Source of the DNA: Motiliproteus sp047633175
GTDB lineage: Bacteria > Pseudomonadota > Gammaproteobacteria > Pseudomonadales > Balneatricaceae
DNA: 64,000 bases
Reading direction: 5' to 3'
Assembly: GCA_047633175.1 (NCBI GenBank)
Contig: JBLIEQ010000002.1
Span: 1-64,000, forward strand
The position numbers and the translations under genes are program-made. Below, in pieces: positions 33,550 through 41,935 of the stretch. Each line of letters begins with the position of its first letter. Position 1 is the first letter of the stretch. Below the pieces are notes generated by a model. The model was not told the origin of the DNA and made no database searches. It was given only the letters and a program-made list of their open reading frames with translations.

Positions 33550-34608
33550 ATGCTAAATAAAAACGCTGCTCTAGAGATCGCTGGCCAGACGATCCAACCC
33601 GGGGAGCGCAGGTCCCTGCATATCGACCTGGGAAAGCTCTATAACCATACCAATCTGGATCTGGACATTGAAGTCATCCACGGCCGTCGCGCAGGACCGA
33701 CCCTGATGGTATGCGCCGCCATCCACGGCGACGAACTCAACGGCGTCGAGGTATGCCGCCAACTGCTGAAACATAAATCGCTGAAACGCATTCACGGTAC
33801 CCTGATCATCGTACCAGTGGTGAACATCTTCGGCTTTATCCATCGCAGCCGCTACCTGCCCGATCGCCGTGACCTGAACCGCTGCTTTCCCGGCAGCGAG
33901 AAGGGTTCGCTGGGGGCGCGAATCGCCTATATTTTCCGCACCCGGGTTCTTAACCACTGTACTCATGTGATCGATATGCACACCGGGGCCATCCATCGCA
34001 GCAACCTGCCGCAGATTCGTGCCAACCTGGACAACCCCACGGCCGAGATGATGGCCCAGGCCTTCGGTGCACCGGTGATCATCGACTCCAAGCTCAGAGA
34101 TGGCTCGCTGCGGCAGTGCGCCGATGAGGCCGGGATCTCGCTGATCCTCTACGAGGCGGGCGAAGGGCTGCGTTTCGATGACAACGCGATCCGTGGCGGC
34201 ATTCGTGGGGTATTCAATGTGATGCGCACCCTGTCCATGCTGCCTTCCTCAAAAAATCCCAAACGGCTATTACCGCCCGTGGTGGCTAACTCGTCATCCT
34301 GGATCCGTGCCGAGTCGGATGGCGTGTTCCGCTCGGTAGTACGGCTGGGACAGCGGGTGAGTCGCGGCCAGATCATGGGCGTCGTCGCCTCCCCTTTCGG
34401 GGATCAGGAGCATGAGATATTCGCCCCCACGTCCGGTATTATTATCGGCCAGAATAATATCCCACTTGTTAATGAAGGCGAGGCGCTCTACCATCTGGCG
34501 CGTTTTGATGAGAGCATCAAGGCTGGGCGCCAGGTCGAGCGCATCACCGAGCAGATCGATGCCCATCCCCTTGCCGAAGAGCCTGAGTACGAGTCAGGCG
34601 GAATCTAA
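33550..34608 (+). CDS. Succinylglutamate desuccinylase/aspartoacylase-family zinc deacylase
   Basis: 352 residues of the M14-type AstE/AspA family. Zinc ligands are H59 and E62 in HGDELNG, with a third histidine downstream in IDMHTGA (about 142-148), and a catalytic glutamate in ILYEAGEG. A C-terminal beta-barrel domain contains SDGVFRSVVRLGQRVSRGQI, resembling a biotinyl/lipoyl-like fold. Members with this extra domain often sit next to rimK and may hydrolyse N-acyl or gamma-glutamyl conjugates. Substrate unproven. Follows the duplicated rimK tail by 3 bp. Confidence 0.82.
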   Translation: MLNKNAALEIAGQTIQPGERRSLHIDLGKLYNHTNLDLDIEVIHGRRAGPTLMVCAAIHGDELNGVEVCRQLLKHKSLKRIHGTLIIVPVVNIFGFIHRSRYLPDRRDLNRCFPGSEKGSLGARIAYIFRTRVLNHCTHVIDMHTGAIHRSNLPQIRANLDNPTAEMMAQAFGAPVIIDSKLRDGSLRQCADEAGISLILYEAGEGLRFDDNAIRGGIRGVFNVMRTLSMLPSSKNPKRLLPPVVANSSSWIRAESDGVFRSVVRLGQRVSRGQIMGVVASPFGDQEHEIFAPTSGIIIGQNNIPLVNEGEALYHLARFDESIKAGRQVERITEQIDAHPLAEEPEYESGGI

Positions 34609-34721
34609 TACAGTTCCCTCATCATTGATGACTTGCAACGGATGGCGGGGTTCATCTCCACCTTCTATCCTGTGGTAGTCGTTTTTCGTAAGAGCCAGCA
34701 ACCCTAACTATAGAGAAACTG

Positions 34722-36122
34722 ATGTCTGAAACGCGCAAACAGAAAAGACGCTTTATGCGTACCGGAAAGGCATTTGCTGCACCCTGGGAACGCTCTTTTG
34801 ACCGGGTACTGACCCCGCTGGACAGATTTATTCATCGCCAGACCACCAGTGGCCTGTTATTGATGCTCTGTGCACTGGTCGCCCTGGGTATCGCCAATAG
34901 CCCCTGGGCTGAAAGCTACCAGCATCTGATCCATACCCCCCTCTCCGTGGGTATCGGAGACTTGTTCATAGAAAAGTCGCTGCAGCACTGGATCAATGAG
35001 GGTCTGATGGCGCTGTTCTTCTTTATTGTCGGCCTTGAACTCAAACGGGAGATACTAGTTGGCGAACTCTCTGAACTTCGCCACGCCGCCCTGCCCATCG
35101 TCGCCGCTATCGGCGGCATGCTGGTCCCTGCGCTGGTGTTTGTCGCGTTCAGTGACAATGATACCTCTCTGCGTGGCTGGGGCATTCCGATGGCGACCGA
35201 TATCGCCTTCGCCATCGGGGTGCTGGTGCTGCTGGGTGATCGTATTCCCAAGGCCCTTATCACCTTCCTGATCGCCCTGGCCATCGCCGATGATCTGGGG
35301 GCGGTACTGGTGATAGCGCTGTTCTATACCGAACAGATCGATGCGGCAGCGTTGGCTTGGGCGGCCGGCTTATTTTGCGTACTGATCGCCTTCAACCGCG
35401 GCGGCGTGCGTCACCCGGTACCCTATTTTCTGGTAGCGATACTGATGTGGATGGCAATGCTCTCGTCGGGCGTGCATGCCACCGTCGCAGGAGTCTTGAC
35501 CGCGTTTACCATTCCCGCCTTGCCAAAATACGATCCGAAACTGTTTTCTAAATCGGTGCGCACGCTGCTGGGTCGATTCGATGCGGCCTATGACAGAGAT
35601 GCCGATATTCTTACCAATGATGAACTACGCAGCCTGACTGCCTCCCTTGAAGAGGGGGTCGCCCTGGTGCAGGCGCCTCTGCAACGCCTGGAGAACCAGT
35701 TCCACCTGCCGGTCGCGCTGTTGGTGATACCCATCTTTGCTCTGGCCAATGCCGGCGTCCCCCTGGGCATCGATACTCTGGCCGAGGCCTTTGCGCATCC
35801 TGTGACTCAGGGCGTTATCGCAGGATTGCTGCTGGGAAAGATGATCGGCATCTTCGGATTTAGCTGGCTGGCGATTAAACTGGGAATAGGTATCTTGCCA
35901 GAGGGCACGCGCTTAGCGCATATTGCCGGTGTCGGATTACTGGGGGGCATAGGCTTCACGATGGCGATCTTTATCGGTGATCTGGCCTACCTGCACCAGC
36001 CTGACCTCCAGGTACTGGCCAAGACCGGCGTACTCAGCGCCTCACTGCTGGCCGGCATTTTGGGTACAGCCTGGCTGTGGTGGTGCGCACGCGAAACCGC
36101 CAGCCAGGCGCCGACACCCTAA
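34722..36122 (+). CDS. nhaA: Na+/H+ antiporter NhaA
   Basis: 466 residues, about 80 longer than the E. coli protein because of a basic N-terminal extension (about 1-40) and a cytoplasmic loop (about 285-325). Twelve-helix antiporter with the paired ion-binding aspartates D190 and D191 in LIALAIADDLGAV, and the PMATDIAFAIGVL and GLELKRE motifs. Exchanges two protons for one sodium, important in saline habitats. Followed 27 bp later by a second cation/proton antiporter. Confidence 0.94.
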   Translation: MSETRKQKRRFMRTGKAFAAPWERSFDRVLTPLDRFIHRQTTSGLLLMLCALVALGIANSPWAESYQHLIHTPLSVGIGDLFIEKSLQHWINEGLMALFFFIVGLELKREILVGELSELRHAALPIVAAIGGMLVPALVFVAFSDNDTSLRGWGIPMATDIAFAIGVLVLLGDRIPKALITFLIALAIADDLGAVLVIALFYTEQIDAAALAWAAGLFCVLIAFNRGGVRHPVPYFLVAILMWMAMLSSGVHATVAGVLTAFTIPALPKYDPKLFSKSVRTLLGRFDAAYDRDADILTNDELRSLTASLEEGVALVQAPLQRLENQFHLPVALLVIPIFALANAGVPLGIDTLAEAFAHPVTQGVIAGLLLGKMIGIFGFSWLAIKLGIGILPEGTRLAHIAGVGLLGGIGFTMAIFIGDLAYLHQPDLQVLAKTGVLSASLLAGILGTAWLWWCARETASQAPTP

Positions 36123-36149
36123 AAACCAAGGCTGACAGGACGGTACCGG

Positions 36150-37844
36150 ATGGATCCATTGTGGATTTTAACCGCCTTTGGAATGGGATTCCTGGCGCAG
36201 CTACTTCGGCTGCCGCCGTTGGTAGGCTTCCTGGGCGCAGGTTTCGCCCTGCATGCACTGGGCGCGGAAGGCGGCCCCCTGCTCCAGCAACTCGCCGACC
36301 TGGGGGTAACTCTGCTGCTGTTTACGATCGGACTCAAGCTGCGCCCAGGCAGCCTGTTTGCGGTCGAAGTCTGGGGCAGCGCGGCTGCCCATATGGCGCT
36401 CAGTGTGCTGTTGGCGGTCGGTTTACTGCTCCTGTTGGGCGTAACTGGACTGGGCCTATTCGCCCTGCTGGACTGGCAGGCAGCTGCGGTAATCGGCTTC
36501 GCCCTCAGCTTTAGCAGCACCGTGTTCGCCATCAAAATTCTCGAAGAGCGTGCCGAGCTCAAGAGCCGTCATGGCCAGATCGCTATCGGCATCCTGATCA
36601 TTCAGGATATCTTCGCGGTCCTGTTCCTGACCCTGGCGACCGATAAGACCCCCACCCTCTGGGCCTTTGCACTGCTGGCGCTACCGCTGATCAGGCCACT
36701 GCTGGGCTCACTGCTGAGCCGCAGCGGCCACGGCGAAGTGCTGGTGCTCTATGGTCTGCTGATCGCCGTGTGTGCCAACGCCCTGTTCGAACAGGTCGGC
36801 ATCAAAGGGGACCTGGGGGCATTGATTATCGGCGCCCTCCTCAGCAGCCACTCCAAGTCGACCGAATTGGCACGCTCACTGCTAAGTTTCAAAGACCTGC
36901 TGTTACTAGGATTTTTTCTTTCTATCGGCATCAACGCCCTGCCGGGCTGGACTGACCTGGCGGTAGCCATTGGTTTGGTGGTGCTGCTACTTCCGCTTAA
37001 AACCCTGCTGTTTCTTGCGTTGTTAGCGAGTTTCAGACTCAGGGCGCGTACCGCATTTCTGAGCGCCCTGAGTCTGGCCAACTACAGTGAATTCGGTTTG
37101 ATTGTCACCGCCGTCGGCGTCTCTGCAGGCTGGGTCAACCCGCAGTGGCTGATGATTATGGCGTTGGCGCTGGCACTCAGCTTTGTGTTTGCCGCCCTTC
37201 TCAATACTAATGCGCACAGCCTGTACGCCTCTGTCGAAGCCTATCTGCGCCCCCAGCAGACCCTGACGTTACGAGCGGATGATCAGCCGATCGATCTGGG
37301 TGACGCCGAGGTACTGGTGATGGGAGTCGGTCGTGTGGGTTGCGGGGCGCTAATTGCGATGCAGGACGTCTATGGCGATCGCGTCTGCGGCATCGATTCG
37401 GATGCGTTCCAGGTACGTCGGCACCAGCAGGCTGGACGCAACGTCAGACTGGGCGATGCCGAAGATGCCGATTTCTGGGAGGGCCTGGATGCGACCCGAC
37501 TGCGCCTGGTCATGCTGACCCTGCCGACCCTCGGAGATATGCTGCAAACCGTCACCCGGATCAGGGCGATCGGCTACAGGGGTCCGATTACGGCCGTCGC
37601 CAAACACGAAGACGAACGCCAGCAGCTAGAACGGGTCGGCGTACGCGCCGCGTTTAACTTCTATGCCGAGGCCGGTGCCGGCTTTGCGGCTCATGTGTTG
37701 CATAACCTTCCCCTAAAAGAACTGCCCTTGGATAAAAGCCCCCTGACCGAAGGAACCGCAGAGATAGCGGCACAGACCGCCGATCATCAAGCCGTTCCAA
37801 ATCCGCCCCCCACCCAAACCGCGTCTGAATCTTCGCGCTCCTGA
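36150..37844 (+). CDS. Kef/YbaL-type cation:proton antiporter with TrkA-N domain
   Basis: 564 residues. Membrane half (about 1-360) has the CPA2 pattern, including LVGFLGAGFALHALG, LLLFTIGLKLRPGSLF and GFALSFSSTVFAIKILEER. The cytosolic half begins EVLVMGVGRVGCGALIAMQD (about 390), a Rossmann-type RCK domain binding a dinucleotide. Exports K+ or Na+ in exchange for protons. There is no KefF/G partner gene nearby, and the YbaL subgroup is the closest guess. Likely co-transcribed with nhaA. Confidence 0.88.
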   Translation: MDPLWILTAFGMGFLAQLLRLPPLVGFLGAGFALHALGAEGGPLLQQLADLGVTLLLFTIGLKLRPGSLFAVEVWGSAAAHMALSVLLAVGLLLLLGVTGLGLFALLDWQAAAVIGFALSFSSTVFAIKILEERAELKSRHGQIAIGILIIQDIFAVLFLTLATDKTPTLWAFALLALPLIRPLLGSLLSRSGHGEVLVLYGLLIAVCANALFEQVGIKGDLGALIIGALLSSHSKSTELARSLLSFKDLLLLGFFLSIGINALPGWTDLAVAIGLVVLLLPLKTLLFLALLASFRLRARTAFLSALSLANYSEFGLIVTAVGVSAGWVNPQWLMIMALALALSFVFAALLNTNAHSLYASVEAYLRPQQTLTLRADDQPIDLGDAEVLVMGVGRVGCGALIAMQDVYGDRVCGIDSDAFQVRRHQQAGRNVRLGDAEDADFWEGLDATRLRLVMLTLPTLGDMLQTVTRIRAIGYRGPITAVAKHEDERQQLERVGVRAAFNFYAEAGAGFAAHVLHNLPLKELPLDKSPLTEGTAEIAAQTADHQAVPNPPPTQTASESSRS

Positions 37845-37925
37845 ATCGTTCGACTCCGGCAACCACCGCAGCACCCATCCTCCTGCCGTGCTGCCCTGCA
37901 CAAAAACAGGTCCAGGCGGCGCATC

Positions 37926-37942
37926 GGCACCAAAATCATGCG
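37926..37942. promoter_or_regulatory. Weak NtrC-like site upstream of the nitrate transporter
   Basis: GGCACCAAAATCATGCG: the left arm GCACC and AAAAT spacer fit NtrC, the right arm is poor. It lies about 90 bp upstream of the sigma-54 box, the expected distance. Confidence 0.4.
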
Positions 37943-38018
37943 CACCTAGCCTTCCAGACTCTCTCCATATAGCTAAAAACTATTGATACATAACGTCTAA
38001 AAATAGTTTTACGCCTTT

Positions 38019-38034
38019 TGGCACAACCTCTGCA
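38019..38034 (+). promoter_or_regulatory. Sigma-54 promoter of the nitrate transporter gene
   Basis: TGGCACAACCTCTGCA: GG and GC 10 bases apart and 15 of 16 matches to TGGCAC-R-N4-TTGCW. Predicted transcript start near 38045, about 30 bases before the ATG at 38076. Confidence 0.85.
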
Positions 38035-38075
38035 TAAGCCTCTGTAATTCATTTTAATGCTATGAGGCAATTCCT

Positions 38076-39548
38076 ATGAACAGCAAACCCGAGCGATTCA
38101 ACCTGCTCGCCTTCGGCGGCAAGATGAAGATCCTGCATATGAGCTGGATCGCTTTCTTTATCACCTTCTTCGTTTGGTTTAACCATGCGCCCCTGATGGG
38201 GGTGATCGCCGAATCGCTGGGGCTGAGCCGCGCCGAGATCAAGACCCTGCTGATCCTTAACGTCGCCCTGACCATCCCCGCCCGGGTGCTGATCGGCATG
38301 CTGACCGACAAGTACGGCCCCCGGATCACCTATGCGGCGATCCTGTTTCTTTCCGCCTTCCCCTGTTTTATGTTCGCGATGGCAGATACCTTTGAACAGG
38401 CGGCGCTATCACGCTTTCTGCTAGGTTTCGTCGGTGCCGGCTTCGTGGTCGGTATCCGCATGGTCAGCGAGTGGTTCCCGGCGAACGAACTGGGAACCGC
38501 AGAGGGGATCTACGGCGGCTGGGGCAACTTCGGTTCTGCCGCGGCGGCGATGCTGCTTCCCACCCTGGCGCTAGTGTTCGGCGGCCCTGATGGCTGGCGG
38601 TACGCGGTCGGCCTGACTGGCGCGATCAGCCTAGTATTCAGTTTTATCTGGTACCGCAATGTCACCGACACCCCTAAGGGCTCGACCTACTTCAAGCCCA
38701 AGAAGATCGGCGGCCTTGAAGTCACCAGCACCGGCGATTTCTTCTTCCTGCTGGCGATGAAAGTGCCGATGTATGCGGCCCTGGCCCTGCTGACCTGGAA
38801 GCTCTCCCCCGAAGGGGTCTCGACCCTGAGCCAGACCGTAGCCACCCTGATCTACGTCGGCCTGGCGCTGCTCTACGTCTATGACTGCTACAAGTCCTAC
38901 GACATCAACAAAAACCTGTTTGTCGAGCCGGTACCCGAGATCCACCGCTACAAGTTCAGGCAGGTCGCCGTGCTGAACGTGCTTTATTTTGCCACCTTCG
39001 GCTCCGAACTCGCGGTGGTGTCTATGTTGCCGCTGTTCTTCGCCGATGTCTTCGAACTGGATATGGTCTATGCCGGACTGCTGGCCTCGGGGTACGCCTT
39101 TATGAACCTGGTATCTCGTCCCGGTGGCGGCTGGTTAAGCGACCGTTTCGGCCGCAAGCTCACCCTGCTGGTACTGACCGCAGGTCTTGCTGCAGGCTAT
39201 GTGCTGATGGCGATGATCGACAACAGCTGGCCGCTGTTGCTGGCCGTTGTCGGGGTGATGGCCTGCTCCTTCTTCGTCCAGGCGGGTGAAGGCGCGGTCT
39301 TCGCCGCCGTACCGCTAATCAAGCGCCGCCTAACCGGCCAGATCGCCGGAATGACCGGCGCCTATGGCAATGTCGGCGCGGTGGTCTATCTGACGGTGCT
39401 GTCTCTGGTCGATTACTCCACCTTCTTTATGGTGATCGCCGGGACTGCCGTGCTCGGCTTCGCGACCCTGCTGCTAATGGAGGAGCCCAAAGGGCAGATG
39501 GCCGAGGTGATGGAGGATGGCAGCGTACAGCTGATCGATGTGACCTGA
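38076..39548 (+). CDS. Nitrate/nitrite MFS transporter (NarK/NasA type)
   Basis: 490 residues, twelve membrane helices. The nitrate-nitrite porter signatures are present: SRFLLGFVGAGFVVGIRMVS with the substrate arginine, GGWGNFGSAAAAMLLPTLA in helix 5, and GMTGAYGNVGAVVYLTVLS in helix 11, plus the MFS loop GWLSDRFGRK. Takes up nitrate for the NasA/NirBD pathway encoded at 24-31 kb. A strong sigma-54 promoter 42 bp upstream points to nitrogen-limitation control rather than respiratory control. In Pseudomonas the equivalent gene (called nasA there) lies beside the kinase gene and nirB. Confidence 0.92.
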   Translation: MNSKPERFNLLAFGGKMKILHMSWIAFFITFFVWFNHAPLMGVIAESLGLSRAEIKTLLILNVALTIPARVLIGMLTDKYGPRITYAAILFLSAFPCFMFAMADTFEQAALSRFLLGFVGAGFVVGIRMVSEWFPANELGTAEGIYGGWGNFGSAAAAMLLPTLALVFGGPDGWRYAVGLTGAISLVFSFIWYRNVTDTPKGSTYFKPKKIGGLEVTSTGDFFFLLAMKVPMYAALALLTWKLSPEGVSTLSQTVATLIYVGLALLYVYDCYKSYDINKNLFVEPVPEIHRYKFRQVAVLNVLYFATFGSELAVVSMLPLFFADVFELDMVYAGLLASGYAFMNLVSRPGGGWLSDRFGRKLTLLVLTAGLAAGYVLMAMIDNSWPLLLAVVGVMACSFFVQAGEGAVFAAVPLIKRRLTGQIAGMTGAYGNVGAVVYLTVLSLVDYSTFFMVIAGTAVLGFATLLLMEEPKGQMAEVMEDGSVQLIDVT

Positions 39549-39606
39549 TCGCAAAACCTATAGACTCTGAGCGTAACTATTGAGCACGCCGCGATTTGCC
39601 ATCCTT

Positions 39607-39640
39607 GTCGGACTAAAGTCCGACCTACAGGTCCGACCTA
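39607..39640. repeat. Palindromic intergenic element upstream of the kinase gene
   Basis: Perfect palindrome-like GTCGGACTAAAGTCCGAC (39607-39624), then a direct repeat of GTCCGACCTACAGG. It ends only 13 bp before the kinase/phosphatase ATG, so it lies in the leader of that gene and could affect translation or separate it from the transporter transcript. Confidence 0.85.
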
Positions 39641-39652
39641 CAGGAAAAAATA

Positions 39653-41374
39653 ATGGCAACCACACTGCAGGTCAGCTTCGGCGGCCACTCGATCGCCGGG
39701 GTCAAGGCCGAAAACCAGGACGCCTTCGCCGCCCTGCAGCCCGACTCACCACTGCGTGAACTCAAGGGGGCTGTCTGCGCCTTGGCCGATGGGGTCAGCA
39801 GTAGCGCCGAATCCCATATCGCCAGCCAGACCAGCGTCACCGATTTTGTGCAGCAGTACTTCTCGACCCCCGATTCTTGGACCGTCAAGACCTCCGCCGG
39901 CCGGGTGCTGCATGCACTCAACCGCTGGCTCTACCAGCATGGCAACAGCGGCAGCCGGGCCAGGAACTCGCTGGTCACCACTTTCTCGGCGCTGGTGATC
40001 AAATCGACGACCGCCCATCTGCTGCATGTCGGCGATTCACGTATCTATCGCTTGCGCGGCGGCCAGCTGGAGCAGCTGACCCGCGACCATACCAGCACCT
40101 TCGGGGGTAATAAGAGCCTCCTGACGCGCGCCCTTGGCGTCGATCCCCATCTGGAGGTCGACTACCAAAAGCTGGGCGCCGAAACTGCCGATCTGTATCT
40201 GCTCAGCAGCGATGGTCTGCATGAGTTTATCGGCCATAAGGCGTTGGAAGCACAGCTGGGTGGGCTGGGCACGGACCTGGAGGCGGAGGCCAAAAATCTG
40301 GTCGCCACAGCATTGGCTAATGGCGGCGACGACAATATCAGCGCGCTGCTGCTGCGTATCGACAGCCTGGCGCTGGGGGATCTGGAGGAGGCGCACCTCA
40401 AGCTGACCCAGTTGCCGATACCGCCGGTGCTTAAACCCGGCAACCGACTCGATGGCTACGAGGTTCAGGAGGTTCTCTACGCGGGTACCCGCAGCCATCT
40501 CTATCTGGTGCGGGATCAGGCGAGCATGAGACTCTACTGTCTAAAGACCCCCTCGCTGAATTTTTCCGAGGATCCGCTCTATCTCGATGGCTTTATCAAG
40601 GAGGAGTGGGTCGGCAAGCGGATCAACCATCCCGGCGTGATGAAGACATTCACTCCCGACCGGCCGAAACAGTTCCTCTACTACCTGGCTGAATATATTC
40701 CCGACCAGCATCTGCGCCAGTGGGCCGCCGAAAACCCCCTGCCCGACATCGAGCCGGTACGGGCACTGGTCAAACAGATCGCCCAGGGACTGCGCGCACT
40801 GCAGCGGCTGGATATGATCCATCAGGACCTGAAACCGGAAAATGTGCTGGTGGATGCTCAGGGGCGCACCAAGCTGATCGATTTTGGTACCGTGCGTATC
40901 GCTGGCATGGATGAGATCAGCAGCCCGCTGGAGCGGGATATCCCCCAGGGTTCGGTCAATTATGTGGCACCCGAGTATCTACGAGGCCAGCCCGGCAGCC
41001 ACCGCTCCGACCTGTTCTCGCTGGGAGTGATCACTTACGAACTGCTGACCGGGCAGGTGCCTTTTAAGGAGCGCCGCAGCAACGACTACCAGATCAAGGC
41101 CTATAGTGACCTGAGCTACATCCCAGCCCGGCACCACCGCCCGGAGCTGCCGGAGTGGATCGATGGCGCGCTGCACAAAGCCTGCGCACCCGACCCTGCC
41201 CGCCGCTACAGCGCCCTGTCCGAGTTCCTCTACGATCTGGAGCACCCCAACAAGGCGTTTATCCACAGCGAACGTCACAAGCCGCTGCTGGAGAAGAATC
41301 CGCTGCTGTTCTGGAAGGGACTTAGTGCCCTGCTGGCCCTGCTGCTGCTGTTGCAATGGCTGGGGTTAAGCTAG
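39653..41374 (+). CDS. PP2C phosphatase-Ser/Thr kinase fusion, membrane anchored
   Basis: 573 residues. N-terminal PP2C phosphatase (about 8-240) with metal-binding residues D23 (ENQDAF), D46 (ADGVSS), LLHVGDSRIYRL, SSDGLHEF and GGDDN. C-terminal Hanks-type kinase (about 268-535) with lysine K298 in YCLKTP, catalytic loop HQDLKPEN (390-397) without the HRD arginine, DFG at 410-412 and APE at 439-441. One C-terminal membrane helix (about 548-571). The glycine loop is poor (YAGTRSHLYLV). The same fusion is found beside nitrate-assimilation genes in Pseudomonas, so it probably tunes that pathway; its target is unknown. Confidence 0.9.
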   Translation: MATTLQVSFGGHSIAGVKAENQDAFAALQPDSPLRELKGAVCALADGVSSSAESHIASQTSVTDFVQQYFSTPDSWTVKTSAGRVLHALNRWLYQHGNSGSRARNSLVTTFSALVIKSTTAHLLHVGDSRIYRLRGGQLEQLTRDHTSTFGGNKSLLTRALGVDPHLEVDYQKLGAETADLYLLSSDGLHEFIGHKALEAQLGGLGTDLEAEAKNLVATALANGGDDNISALLLRIDSLALGDLEEAHLKLTQLPIPPVLKPGNRLDGYEVQEVLYAGTRSHLYLVRDQASMRLYCLKTPSLNFSEDPLYLDGFIKEEWVGKRINHPGVMKTFTPDRPKQFLYYLAEYIPDQHLRQWAAENPLPDIEPVRALVKQIAQGLRALQRLDMIHQDLKPENVLVDAQGRTKLIDFGTVRIAGMDEISSPLERDIPQGSVNYVAPEYLRGQPGSHRSDLFSLGVITYELLTGQVPFKERRSNDYQIKAYSDLSYIPARHHRPELPEWIDGALHKACAPDPARRYSALSEFLYDLEHPNKAFIHSERHKPLLEKNPLLFWKGLSALLALLLLLQWLGLS

Positions 41375-41389
41375 GAGACTGCACAGAAC

Positions 41390-41830
41390 TTACTTTGCAA
41401 GATCCTCCGGTCGGCTAAACTTCAGTCCCAGCGCCTCCAGTGTTTCGCTGCGCTCACCGCGCAGAAATCTTTTCAGCTCGACACGCGCCAGCTCGGTCGC
41501 CAGACCCTGATCTTCAAGCAGCGTAATTATGTTGCCGAAACGCTCCCGCCGTTTAAAGCCGTGCTCACAGGCATCGCGTCTGTCTGCAAATAAATTCATC
41601 AGCGTAGAGCCACAGACACAATTACGATACAGCTCGACGACCGATTGATCGTCATCGTCCCAGGACGCTTTGAGGCCAGTTCCGCGCGGTAGCTTTTCGG
41701 TTTTCTTTACAAACTTTGCGGCGCTCTCAAAAGTCCTGCCGCAATAGTTACAGCACTTAGGGAAAGCGGATTCAGACAGGGACTGCAGGCCTTCGAAGAG
41801 TGCCAGATCAAACTCGTCTGCTGTTGCCAT
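41390..41830 (-). CDS. Hypothetical protein with zinc-ribbon-like cysteines
   Basis: 146 residues. Acidic N-terminus (MATADEFDLALFEGLQSL), then CNYCG (27-31) and NCVCGSTL, forming a CxxC...CxC arrangement likely to hold zinc, and DRRDACEHG. The helical C-terminus reads GLATELARVELKRFLRG. I recall similar uncharacterised proteins in gammaproteobacteria but no function. Convergent with the kinase gene, 15 bp apart, at the left border of the AT-rich Ter island. Confidence 0.65.
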   Translation of the reverse strand: MATADEFDLALFEGLQSLSESAFPKCCNYCGRTFESAAKFVKKTEKLPRGTGLKASWDDDDQSVVELYRNCVCGSTLMNLFADRRDACEHGFKRRERFGNIITLLEDQGLATELARVELKRFLRGERSETLEALGLKFSRPEDLAK

Positions 41831-41935
41831 AAAATGCGACCCGGTGGGATGGCTATACCTTTAATCGATGAGACTACTGATCATAAAGGAATATGATTAA
41901 GGCTGCATGACGCCTGATCGCGTTAAAAATTATGA

